Part shown: positions 14,736 to 22,307 of the stretch, in pieces
Numbering within the stretch: position 1 is the first letter of the stretch
Layout: each line of letters opens with the position of its first letter
The notes under the pieces: model-generated
Told to the model about the DNA's origin: nothing
Databases searched by the model: none
What the model saw: the letters and a program-made list of their open reading frames with translations, nothing else
From: a bacterium
Lineage (GTDB): Bacteria > Verrucomicrobiota > Verrucomicrobiae > JAJYAR01
Reading direction: 5' to 3'
Length of the DNA stretch: 31,114 nt
NCBI GenBank assembly: GCA_021779435.1
Contig: JAJYAR010000003.1
Coordinates: 1 to 31,114 of the forward strand
Made by a program: the position numbers and the translations under genes

Positions 14736-16934
14736 TCACAGCTGCGGCTCGGTGTGGGTGGCACGCATGACCGCCAAACTCAGCCGGCGATTTGCCGATA
14801 GTGTCGCCCAATAGCTGTCGGCGATCGTTTTCTGCCAGGGCGTGAGGACGTCGCGCGACAGGGCCTGCGCAGCTTCCCGTTCCTCATTCGTGAGCTCGGG
14901 CTGCCGACCACTTTTGAACGCGGACGAAGCACCGATATGGATCGTTTCAAGCTGGTGGAACTGCGCCGGCGTCAACGGCACGCCGGATGCCGCACAATCC
15001 CCGGCTAATGTGAGCAATTCCGAGCGCAGGTGCCGCGACCGTTCGTAGTCTTTCAAGAGCTGCACGCCGTTGGGCCCCAGGACACCTTTGACAGCGTCGT
15101 CGTATGCGGACTGCGCGGCGTTCCTGGCCTCGGAGAGTGTCTGCTTTGTTTCGGCCGAAGCGTTCTTTTGAAGAGCCTGCAGGTCCATGGTCTGCTCCTG
15201 CTGGCGCAGCATCGCGGTTTCGAGCCTCTCGATCTCCGACGTCGCCAGGCCGAGTCTGTGGTACAGCGCACCGTACTTCGTTGTGAGTGCCGAACGAGCC
15301 GCTTTCAGCGCGAGCACCTGTAACTTCGGGTCCGCCTGCACCAATTCTGCGTTTTGCATCGTGAGCGGGACGGCCGCCGGGCGTGCTGCGGCGGCTCCGG
15401 GCTCGGCTCCCGGGACGTTCGCTCGGGCTTGATCGTCGCGTTCCTGCCGTGCCCGGTCGAGCGCGTCGTAAAGCTCGGCTTGTGCATTCACCCTTTCAAG
15501 TGCGCCAAGCTGCGCCTCGGACAGTACTCCGGGGCTCCTGGTCGAGAGCTCCATCAGGTCAGGCCGGGCGGGGTTCAGCTTGGGCAATGCGATGATCGCT
15601 TGGGTCAACTTCTCAATCTGGTCCGACCGAAGCGGAGACTCGGTGAACTGGAGATGCTGCGCGATCTTCGAAATCACCGTCTCTGGGACAGCTTCCCGTT
15701 GTGCCCGATGGAACTGGGCCAACAGCTTACCCGTCATCCAAGCAGGCTGCTGCGTTGCGCCTGCCTTCGCCTCGAAACTGACGGACCGACCATCGATATC
15801 GAAGGTAGTCGATGAGCCAAAATCGATCCACGCGACGAAATCATCGATCTGGCGCGGCGTGAGCTGGGCGCTGTGGATGAAGTCGCGGTACAGATAGACG
15901 GCTTGTGCTTTCCTCACCTCCCTGAGCGCCTGCGCGACCTCCGGGTAAGCATCTCCTGCGGTGTTACTCTGCTGAGAGGTGGTTGCGAGTGACTGGTCTG
16001 TCACGGGCCCGGCGTGCTGCGGCTCCCGTGGGGCGACGTCGAGCGCATTCCTGAGTGCACGGTCCTTGACCGTCGCAGTTACGGCTCGTGGCATCGCGTC
16101 ACGTGCCTCGAGTGGGGCTGCTTGCGTGTTTTTGACCCGTGCGGAGGGATCGTGCTCGGCAGCTTTCGCCCGCGTGGCTTCCCATGTGACCATGCCACTC
16201 GCAGCCAGGGCGAGAGCACCCGCAGAAATAATCGCAGTTTTTGAGACCATAAATTCGAGGAGGTTTTCGAATGCGACCGCCGGTCCGGTTGCGGGGGCCA
16301 CGGCGGAGGCCGCTGCCGCGACTGCAGCCTCGAGGCTGGCGGGCGCGGCGGATACCGAGTTGGCGGTCAACGCCAGCGACAATGCGGCTGCCGTGGAGGA
16401 GACGCCGCGACGCTCCAGACGAACGCGCAGCCGTTCGAGGGCGCGCTGGACCCGCATTCGGGCGGCGTCCTCGGTGACTCCGAGATCGCGGCTGATTTCC
16501 GCGAAGCTGCGCTTCGCGAAAAACCGGAGCATCACGGCATCCCGATCCTTTTGGCTCAGCTCATCCACGGCTTCGTCAAGGAGGTGTTGGACCCGTGACC
16601 AGTCCACTCCGGCATCGTCGTTTTCGCTCATCAGCTGAGCCTCCTGTTCGTGTCGTGTTCGTTGCGTTTCAGCGCGCAGGACGTTGATGGCCTCGTTTCG
16701 CGTGGCCGTGTGCAACCAGCCTGTGAGCACGGGATGCTTCGCCACGACCGCGGCTTTGCGTGCCAGGGTGATGAACACCTGCTGCGTGGCGTCCTCTGCG
16801 AGCTGCCGATTTCCGCCGAGCCGGCGCAGCGCTGCCGAATACACCAGGTCGAGGTGGCGTCGCACGACTTCACCGAAAGCGGCATCGTCGTGCGTCTCTG
16901 CGAATCTCTTGAGATGCCGGGTGTCGTCATTCAT
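14736..16934 (-). CDS. Fusion of ECF sigma factor and its partner protein (module 3)
   Basis: Single chain of 732 residues joining the two products that are separate in modules 1 and 2. Sigma region 2 covers about 15-88 (FGEVVRRHLDLVYSAALRR) and region 4 about 118-174 (GVTEDAARMRVQRALERLR). The linker GVSSTAAALS and FMVSK precede one membrane helix at about 233-250. The sigma-type ectodomain begins at Pro331 (PEVAQALREV ... LTPRQIDDFV), with ESPLRSDQIEKL near 432-443. A partner-type domain begins at Pro536 (DPKLQVLALK ... LATSEIERLE), with GVPLTPAQFHQL near 651-662. The partner's own N-terminal anchor is absent. ATG 16934 follows GGGTGAAAG; the open frame upstream to 17102 lacks sigma similarity. 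The fusion implies that sigma and partner act as one unit. Confidence 0.9.
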   Translation of the reverse strand: MNDDTRHLKRFAETHDDAAFGEVVRRHLDLVYSAALRRLGGNRQLAEDATQQVFITLARKAAVVAKHPVLTGWLHTATRNEAINVLRAETQRTRHEQEAQLMSENDDAGVDWSRVQHLLDEAVDELSQKDRDAVMLRFFAKRSFAEISRDLGVTEDAARMRVQRALERLRVRLERRGVSSTAAALSLALTANSVSAAPASLEAAVAAAASAVAPATGPAVAFENLLEFMVSKTAIISAGALALAASGMVTWEATRAKAAEHDPSARVKNTQAAPLEARDAMPRAVTATVKDRALRNALDVAPREPQHAGPVTDQSLATTSQQSNTAGDAYPEVAQALREVRKAQAVYLYRDFIHSAQLTPRQIDDFVAWIDFGSSTTFDIDGRSVSFEAKAGATQQPAWMTGKLLAQFHRAQREAVPETVISKIAQHLQFTESPLRSDQIEKLTQAIIALPKLNPARPDLMELSTRSPGVLSEAQLGALERVNAQAELYDALDRARQERDDQARANVPGAEPGAAAARPAAVPLTMQNAELVQADPKLQVLALKAARSALTTKYGALYHRLGLATSEIERLETAMLRQQEQTMDLQALQKNASAETKQTLSEARNAAQSAYDDAVKGVLGPNGVQLLKDYERSRHLRSELLTLAGDCAASGVPLTPAQFHQLETIHIGASSAFKSGRQPELTNEEREAAQALSRDVLTPWQKTIADSYWATLSANRRLSLAVMRATHTEPQL

Positions 16935-16961
16935 CGCTTTCACCCGGTAACAGTAAAAAAC

Positions 16962-16975
16962 GCGGAAACCGAACA
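16962..16975 (-). promoter_or_regulatory. Conserved element upstream of sigma gene 3
   Basis: On the minus strand this reads TGTTCGGTTTCCGC and begins 41 nt before the ATG at 16934. It is identical over 14 nt to the element upstream of module 1. A GTTAC box lies 17 nt downstream of TTCGG, followed by the ribosome-binding site GGGTGAAAG. Confidence 0.5.
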
Positions 16976-17048
16976 AACATTGTTTGCACTGAAGTCCGTG
17001 CTCCCTGTGGCCAGTCTGACTTCGGAATCCGAGGATCTGGATTCCGAA

Positions 17049-17109
17049 GCAATAGGTGACAACACCGGTCCCCCCACGAGGGCATCGCCTGCCGTTTGTC
17101 ACCTATTGC
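17049..17109. repeat. Inverted half-palindromes of the GGTGACA family
   Basis: GCAATAGGTGACAA (17049-17062) and TTGTCACCTATTGC (17096-17109) form a perfect 14-bp inverted repeat around 33 nt. Each is half of the 19-bp palindrome found as a full copy at 17485-17503 and six times near 30.7-30.9 kb. Confidence 0.6.
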
Positions 17110-17124
17110 CTGAATACCGAGGTT

Positions 17125-17416
17125 GAACCACGAATAGACACGAATGAACACGAAGGGCCGGGCCGGTTTGAACCACAGATGAACTCAGATGGACACCGAT
17201 TCGGACCAAGGCAGGCTTGACCGCGAAGCACGCGAACGGGCGCGAAGGCGTGTGGCGTTCCCGGACCTTCGCGTCTGTTCGCGAACTTGGCGGTTCACAG
17301 GGTTTGGAGGTATGGTCCAATGCCGCTGCATCCAACAGCGCCGCGTCTGCTTCCGAACATCCGCCGGCTAAGGTGTTCTCTGTGAACTCTGTGTCGGAGC
17401 TCCGTGATCTGTGGTC
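17125..17416. repeat. Cluster of five 10-bp-periodic repeat units
   Basis: Units with a strict 10-bp period lie at 17126-17155 (ACACGAATGA type), 17171-17200 (AACTCAGATG type) and 17219-17248 (CACGCGAACG type) on the plus strand. Two more lie at 17266-17296 and 17373-17416 in inverted orientation. Each unit opens with GAACC or GACC and then repeats a CAC/CGC-GA core three or four times, with a different core variant per unit. The last unit has a near-identical copy at 7576-7614. No protein-coding role is apparent. Confidence 0.6.
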
Positions 17417-17484
17417 AATCTGACTTCGGAATCCAGGTAATGGGTGGCAACCCCGCGTTCCGTCAGAGCTAAGGATATCCGGTT

Positions 17485-17503
17485 TGTCACCTAATGGGTG
17501 ACA
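17485..17503. repeat. Isolated full 19-bp palindrome
   Basis: TGTCACCTAATGGGTGACA, identical to array copies at 30799-30817 and 30854-30872. A degenerate right half (TAATGGGTGGCA, from 17438) lies so that its implied start is 54 bp before this copy, close to the 55-bp step of the array. Confidence 0.65.
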
Positions 17504-17596
17504 GTTTTCCGGGCGCTGCTGGGGAAGACGCTGGCAGTGTCACCGATCGTTCGATGTTGGGTGTTCGACGTCCGGCGGCACCCGCGTCGCCGCCGT

Positions 17597-20056
17597 TCAC
17601 CTCGGCTGCAGCGTCAGTGTGTGCTCGGGTTTCCCGGGAAGGAAGGGCGTGGGCTCACCCCGCACCCAGGCGTCATGCCCGGCGCGATAGTAGGGTGACA
17701 GCGGATGTCCGCTCTGGCCGCACGGAAGGTGCATGATTCCCTCGTTCTCGTGTCCCGGGGAAACAACGAACCGCTCCGACGCACCGTGCGTGGGCGTCTG
17801 CACGCGCGGCATGTCGATGTCGCCGGGCAGTTGATCCGGGAGCATGTCCAGCCGCGAGCGGATGAACCACGGGAGCGAATAGGAGAGCGGATGCCGGATC
17901 TCCGCCGTGTTGTGCTTGCCCCAGGTGGCGTGCGCCGGGCGGATCCCGGCACGGTTCATCTGGGTGACGACGTCGTCCACCGCCGCCACCAGCAACGCAT
18001 TCCATGAGGCGTATTGCGGAGCCAGCAGATGGGCGGGTTTCTCGTCGAGCAGCTTCCAGACTGCGCCTTCGAGCAGGACCTGTCCCCAGCTGAACTGTGG
18101 GTTCGCTTCACTGCAGGAGGCGAAGATCGCGGAGAACGCGCGGGTGCACACGGCGATCCGAAACATCCGGGTGATGGGATAGCTGACGGCATCGACGCTG
18201 GCGCGTCCTTCCCATTTCGCGGCGTATTCCCGGAGAACGCCGCGGACTTCCTTCTCCGCGATCACCTCCGGGCTGAGCACGTCGAGCAGAAGCTTGTTCC
18301 AGGGCTCCAGGAACAGCGCGCGATCGTCGAGTTGCAGCGCAAGGAGGTCCTGCGGTGTCGCATGCTCGACGGCTGCGAGCCGGTCCCTCAACTGTGCCGC
18401 GCGGTTGGGCCGGGCGTAACCGCCATCACCAAGGCGGGCCAGTGCCGCGCCCCCCACCATCCGCTGGTTTGCGGACCAGATCCTGCCGTCGGGTGCGGCC
18501 GTCTCCGCGCCTCGGCCCGTGAGTTTCGTTGTGACCACGGGCACCTCCTCCGGCCCCAGATAACCGTCCCACTTCCTGTCCGCGAACTGGAACGTCACTG
18601 GCAGCCGCCCATCATAGCCGACCCGGCGGGGAAGTCTGCCCGCGATCGTCCACGCAATGTCTCCGGCCGCATCCGCGACGATCATGTTCTGCGCCGGCAT
18701 CCCGGTGCGGTGCGCCACCTCCACGGCAGCGGTCACATCCGACGCGTCCTCCATGCCGATCAGCGCCAGGTTCGTGGCGGCAGGGTCGTGCCCGGTCCAC
18801 AGATACGACAGCGGCCGGTGCCTGTCGTCGTGGGCGACGATGGGCCCCCAGATGGTCCATTCGTAATCGATGGTTTGGGACGGCTCGCCTTCGATCCGGA
18901 TCTCCTCACGCCGCGTCTCGATTTCCAGGAGCTTCTCGTGTCCCGGTGCGCGGTACAGCTGCTCGGAGATCGGGTTTGTATCGATCGCGATCAGGTCGCC
19001 GGTGTCGGCGTAGGCGTTGGTGAAACTCCACGCGACCTTGCCGTTGCTCCCGGCGATCATCAGCGGAACGCCCGGCAGCGTGATCCCGGTGACCTTGTGG
19101 CCGGGGTACTCAAACGAGGCGCGATACCAGACGTTCGGCACCCGGAGCGTCAGGTGGATGTCACTCGCGAGCAGCGCGGCGCCGGTTGCGGTATGAGCCC
19201 GGGCCAGCGCGAAGGCATTCGAGCCGTTCGTCGCTTCCGGGTCTCGCTCGAACCACGCGGCCAGGCCGGTCACCGGTGTATTCGAAAAGCTCACCGCGGC
19301 AGCGTTCGCGGGGGCGGCGGTCTTCCCTCGGAGATTCAGCAGTTGGGGCCCGGGAATCGGTGCAATCCCCTCGGTCGTGCCGTCAAGGGCTGCGTCGGCG
19401 GGAGTCTGCAGCGGCGCGAAGAACGCCACACCGGCCCGGCCGATTTCATCGCGGATCGTCATCAGCGAACGCTCGTACTGGCCATTCGCATCCTGCAGGT
19501 CCACCAGCATGGCCGCGCAGACCAGGAACGTGTCCTCCGGCTTCCACGGCTCGGGTGTGGCACGCACGAGGAGGTACTCGAACGGTTTCCCGTGGAGGGC
19601 AGCCAGCCCGGCATTCACGCCGACGGTGTACGCCTCGACGATCGCACGCTGGTCGCTCGGGAGCTGCGCCAGCGTCGCCTCCGCGATCTTCCGGAAACCA
19701 TGGATCCGCATCCGGCGGTCATTTGCGAATGTCTTCTGGCCGAACACCGCCGAGAGCTCGCCTGCGGCCGATCGCCGCCAGATGTCCATCTGGAAGAAAC
19801 GGTCCTGCGCGTGGAGGAAGCCCAGCGCCCGCGCCACATCCGTCCGCGAAGGCGCCTTGATCGTCGGAACGCCGAGGGAGTCGCGCTCGACGGCAACCGT
19901 GCCGCTCAGGCCGGCCACGGCGGCCCTGCCTTCCAGCTGCGGCAGGCTCGCCCGGACTCGCGCATAGAACCAGATGATCGCGATCAGCGCGATGAGGGCC
20001 AGGATGCTGACCGCGCTTGCGAGCAGGCCGAGTCGTTTCGAAAGCGGTGTGGTCAC
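17597..20056 (-). CDS. Penicillin-acylase family N-terminal nucleophile hydrolase
   Basis: Amidohydrolase of 819 residues from the penicillin acylase/acyl-homoserine-lactone acylase family. These are made as a precursor that self-cleaves into alpha and beta chains. An N-terminal membrane or signal helix lies at about 9-31. The alpha part includes RDSLGVPTIKA and FLHAQDRFFQMD. The autocatalytic site is TNGSNAFALA with nucleophile Ser279. The beta part includes LASDIHLTLRVPNVWYRASFEYPG and GSNGKVAWSFTNAYADTGDL, both typical. The start is GTG 20056, which overlaps the stop of the gluconokinase gene (GTGA), so the two are translationally coupled. The substrate (beta-lactam, N-acyl-homoserine lactone or another amide) cannot be inferred. 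Confidence 0.92.
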   Translation of the reverse strand: MTTPLSKRLGLLASAVSILALIALIAIIWFYARVRASLPQLEGRAAVAGLSGTVAVERDSLGVPTIKAPSRTDVARALGFLHAQDRFFQMDIWRRSAAGELSAVFGQKTFANDRRMRIHGFRKIAEATLAQLPSDQRAIVEAYTVGVNAGLAALHGKPFEYLLVRATPEPWKPEDTFLVCAAMLVDLQDANGQYERSLMTIRDEIGRAGVAFFAPLQTPADAALDGTTEGIAPIPGPQLLNLRGKTAAPANAAAVSFSNTPVTGLAAWFERDPEATNGSNAFALARAHTATGAALLASDIHLTLRVPNVWYRASFEYPGHKVTGITLPGVPLMIAGSNGKVAWSFTNAYADTGDLIAIDTNPISEQLYRAPGHEKLLEIETRREEIRIEGEPSQTIDYEWTIWGPIVAHDDRHRPLSYLWTGHDPAATNLALIGMEDASDVTAAVEVAHRTGMPAQNMIVADAAGDIAWTIAGRLPRRVGYDGRLPVTFQFADRKWDGYLGPEEVPVVTTKLTGRGAETAAPDGRIWSANQRMVGGAALARLGDGGYARPNRAAQLRDRLAAVEHATPQDLLALQLDDRALFLEPWNKLLLDVLSPEVIAEKEVRGVLREYAAKWEGRASVDAVSYPITRMFRIAVCTRAFSAIFASCSEANPQFSWGQVLLEGAVWKLLDEKPAHLLAPQYASWNALLVAAVDDVVTQMNRAGIRPAHATWGKHNTAEIRHPLSYSLPWFIRSRLDMLPDQLPGDIDMPRVQTPTHGASERFVVSPGHENEGIMHLPCGQSGHPLSPYYRAGHDAWVRGEPTPFLPGKPEHTLTLQPR

Positions 20057-20613
20057 AATGAGAGTGTATGTCGGATCGTTGCGACGAGCGCGTCAGGCGT
20101 CTGCCGTGCGTCAAGCGTCAGCACTTCGGGACCCGGCGGCTCCAGCGTGGCGAGCTGTGATTCCAGCATGGCCGGTCCCATGAAATGTCCCGTGCGGCGC
20201 TCGAGCCGGGAACGGAGCGTGGCGGAATCGGCGGCGAGCTGGACCAGCCGCACCCGGCACGGATCCGCGACCAGTGCGGCGCGGTAGGACTGCCGCAAGG
20301 CGGAACATGTGACAATCGCCGGCTCACCGGCGGCAAGAGCCGCGTCGATGTACGCCCGGATCGCAGCGAGCCACGGGGCCCGGTCGGCGTCGTCAAGCGG
20401 CACACCTGCGCGCATCTTCGCGATGTTCGTCTCCGGGTGGAAGGAGTCCGCGTCGCGAAACCGCCAGCCAAGCGCGGAGGCGAGCCGTTCTCCGACGGTT
20501 GTCTTGCCGCTGCCGGCGACCCCGGTGATCACGACCACGAGCGGTTTCGCACCTGCAAGGCGACGCGCTGGGGCGGCCGGACCCGGTCGAGTCGGGGTTC
20601 GCGGGGTTTGCAT
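20053..20613 (-). CDS. Gluconokinase, GntK/IdnK type
   Basis: Small P-loop kinase of 186 residues that phosphorylates D-gluconate to 6-phosphogluconate. The Walker A motif is GVAGSGKT (31-38). The family signatures DADSFHPETNIAKM and VPLDDADRAPWL follow, then TCSALRQSYR and RTGHFMGPAMLESQLATLE, which are typical of gluconate kinases. About 22 extra N-terminal residues rich in Pro and Arg precede the core, so the true start could lie downstream of ATG 20613. It overlaps the acylase gene by four bases. That pairing has no obvious pathway logic and may simply reflect shared transcription. No gluconate transporter or regulator gene is seen nearby. Confidence 0.9.
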   Translation of the reverse strand: MQTPRTPTRPGPAAPARRLAGAKPLVVVITGVAGSGKTTVGERLASALGWRFRDADSFHPETNIAKMRAGVPLDDADRAPWLAAIRAYIDAALAAGEPAIVTCSALRQSYRAALVADPCRVRLVQLAADSATLRSRLERRTGHFMGPAMLESQLATLEPPGPEVLTLDARQTPDALVATIRHTLSL

Positions 20614-20657
20614 CTATCTCGGCGGAGAGGGTTCCAGCGTGGGGGAGCGACGCCCGG

Positions 20658-21110
20658 TCATGCGGTTTCCCAGGGCCGTGTGGCGAGCGGGTCGCGGCCT
20701 TCGTCGAAATCGAGGTAGTCGAACATCGTCAGCACGGTCCGGCTCTCGAGGCCGCTCTCCTTTATCCTGCTCGCCAGATTCTTAGCAGCGGCGTCCCGCC
20801 AGCCGCGCTTCATCATGAAGCCGTTCCAGATCTCGCATTCCTCGTCCGTGCGCCTTCCGCCCTGCTGCTCCGCCCAGGCGAGAGCCTCGTCGTCCGATGC
20901 GCCGCCCAGCACCCGGGCCTTCAGGTCCTCGTAGCGGATCCGAAGGAACGTGCAGCAGCGGCCATCGAACCCAATCCCGAGATTCGCGGCGTAGTCGCCG
21001 ACCGGGAGTTTCCCTTCGGCGTGGAGCCGGATCTTGTCGAGCATGCGTCCGAAATAGACGAGGCGGCCGACTTTTGAATACGGGCTACGGAGACCGGGAA
21101 CGATGGGCAT
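20658..21110 (-). CDS. DUF5069 domain-containing protein
   Basis: Cytosolic protein of 150 residues that matches the DUF5069 pattern: VPGLRSPYSKVGRLVYFGRM near the start, then DKIRLHAEGKLP and FDGRCCTFLRIRYEDL. The tail ends FDYLDFDEGRDP. The family is frequent in Verrucomicrobiota and has no established function, as far as I know. The absence of a signal peptide or membrane helix suggests a soluble protein. It sits 44 bp upstream of the gluconokinase start on the same strand and may be co-transcribed with it. No Shine-Dalgarno sequence is visible before ATG 21110. An enzymatic role is possible but cannot be inferred. Confidence 0.85.
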   Translation of the reverse strand: MPIVPGLRSPYSKVGRLVYFGRMLDKIRLHAEGKLPVGDYAANLGIGFDGRCCTFLRIRYEDLKARVLGGASDDEALAWAEQQGGRRTDEECEIWNGFMMKRGWRDAAAKNLASRIKESGLESRTVLTMFDYLDFDEGRDPLATRPWETA

Positions 21111-21221
21111 GGGAGGTGAACGGCGGTTGGATGACGGGGTGAGATCGGAAACGCGTTCGATTGAAGGTGGTTCCAGAGGAACGCGGCAAGCATCCTAAAT
21201 CGCAATCCGCGATCGCACAAA

Positions 21222-21506
21222 TCAACGGTCGCGCACACGGACGAAGTAGATGACGGTGGCGAGCACGCCGAGAAGCCAGGTCGGCAGGTTCACCCACAGT
21301 GGGTTGAACGGAACGGCATAGCGGTGCACGGCCCAGAGCACCGTCAGGTGCTTCGCCGCGATCAGCAGCCAGCAGATCAGGATCACCTTCTCCACCCGCG
21401 GGCTCCGCTTTTCATCGTCGCGGGAACTCACGTCCTCCACGAAGCCCGGTGCGTCCGTGGCCGGGGGCGTTCCCGAGGTGAAAAGATGGACGAGGTTCGC
21501 GAACAT
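21222..21506 (-). CDS. Small two-helix membrane protein, unknown function
   Basis: About 94 residues from ATG 21506; a TTG at 21545 would extend the frame by 13 residues. A short N-terminal part is followed by a Pro/Asp-rich stretch and then two hydrophobic helices (VILICWLLIAAKHLTVLWAV and LPTWLLGVLATVIYFV) separated by a short loop. The C-terminus is basic (RVRDR). I do not recognise a family. It lies 111 bp upstream of the DUF5069 gene on the same strand and is divergent from the DUF3016 gene. No clear ribosome-binding site is seen. Confidence 0.55.
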   Translation of the reverse strand: MFANLVHLFTSGTPPATDAPGFVEDVSSRDDEKRSPRVEKVILICWLLIAAKHLTVLWAVHRYAVPFNPLWVNLPTWLLGVLATVIYFVRVRDR

Positions 21507-21653
21507 CGTTGCGCAGGCAACATAGCCCGCCGTCGCCGATCGCAAACCGCGGGGGAAATCGGCCTGCCGGCGGCCAATCGGGAACGGAGTGACACGCGGT
21601 TATGCTGTTTTGACGGCGGAACCTCGAACGATACGGTTCGTCACAGTTAAAAT

Positions 21654-22238
21654 ATGACGCGTATCACTTTATTTCTCTGCGCGGCGCTCGCTGCGACGCC
21701 GCTGGTCGGTGCGGCAGGTCAGGGTTCTCAACAGCCGCAGGCTGTCCAACAAGTTCCGGCATCCACGGCCCCCGCTCCTGCTCTTCAGCCCGGGCAGCGT
21801 GCGGAGGTCGTGTTCGTAGATCCCGCGAATTTCACCGATGCCCGGGACAGTTACACGGGGAGCGACGCGGGTCGGGACGACATTCTCAGTGCTCTTCGCG
21901 AATACATGCTCGATGAAGCGAAGCGGTTCATCCCGCAGGGCGACACGCTCTTTGTGTCGGTCACCGACGTTGATCTCGCGGGCGAGTATGAACCCTGGCG
22001 CGGCCCGCAATGGGACGACGTGCGCATCGTGAAGGATATCTATCCGCCGAAGATCAACCTCTCGTTTCGGGTGACGGACAGCACCGGCCGCGTGCTCAAG
22101 GAAGGCAAACGCGAGCTTCGCGACCTGGCGTTCCTCATGAATCTCTCGATGCAGTTCCGGGAAGACCGGCTCCGGCACGAGAAGACGCTGCTGGACGACT
22201 GGTTCCGATCGGAATTCCGGGACCTGCCGAAGTCCTGA
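21654..22238 (+). CDS. DUF3016-like secreted protein
   Basis: Protein of 194 residues with an N-terminal signal peptide (MTRITLFLCAALAATPLVGAAG) and a Gln/Pro/Ala-rich spacer to about residue 48. The conserved body begins VVFVDPANFTDARD and includes ILSALREYMLDEAKRFIPQGDTLFVSVTDVDLAGEYEP, then INLSFRVTDSTGRVLKEGKRELRD. This matches the layout of DUF3016 proteins, whose function is unknown. The position of DVDLAGEYEP is the best family marker. ATG 21654 is in an AT-rich context with no ribosome-binding site. The neighbours give no functional clue. The product should be periplasmic or surface-exposed. Confidence 0.75.
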   Translation: MTRITLFLCAALAATPLVGAAGQGSQQPQAVQQVPASTAPAPALQPGQRAEVVFVDPANFTDARDSYTGSDAGRDDILSALREYMLDEAKRFIPQGDTLFVSVTDVDLAGEYEPWRGPQWDDVRIVKDIYPPKINLSFRVTDSTGRVLKEGKRELRDLAFLMNLSMQFREDRLRHEKTLLDDWFRSEFRDLPKS

Positions 22239-22307
22239 CCTGTGATGGCGTGAGGGGTTGCGCCGATCGCGAGCGCTGAAACAGCAGCGACACTTCGTCA
22301 ATTTTGC

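Larger units (their letters stand above)
17005..17434. repeat. 26-bp direct repeats flanking a repeat cluster
   Basis: The segments at 17005-17030 and 17409-17434 match at 24 of 26 positions (CTGTGG, then CTGACTTCGGAATCC at the end) and are 404 bp apart. In the first copy the end forms a perfect 11-bp stem (17020-17030 with 17039-17049, 8-nt loop); the second copy lacks the other arm. The 660-bp stretch 16935-17596 holds no credible gene, only these repeats, periodic repeats and palindromes. Confidence 0.55.

Noticed and set aside
16935..17102. N-terminal extension of the fused sigma protein
   Set aside because: The open frame continues upstream, but its residues do not resemble sigma factors, it runs through a repeat hairpin, and the ATG at 16934 has a good ribosome-binding site.
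17125..17416. Decayed coding sequence or tRNA-derived repeat
   Set aside because: Periodicity is exactly 10 bp, which is not a multiple of three, and no cloverleaf or CCA end could be drawn.
18014..20287. Long plus-strand open frame of about 750 codons opposite the acylase gene
   Set aside because: It is antisense to a well-supported enzyme gene, has an Arg/His/Pro-biased composition typical of high-GC shadow frames, and shows no family motif.
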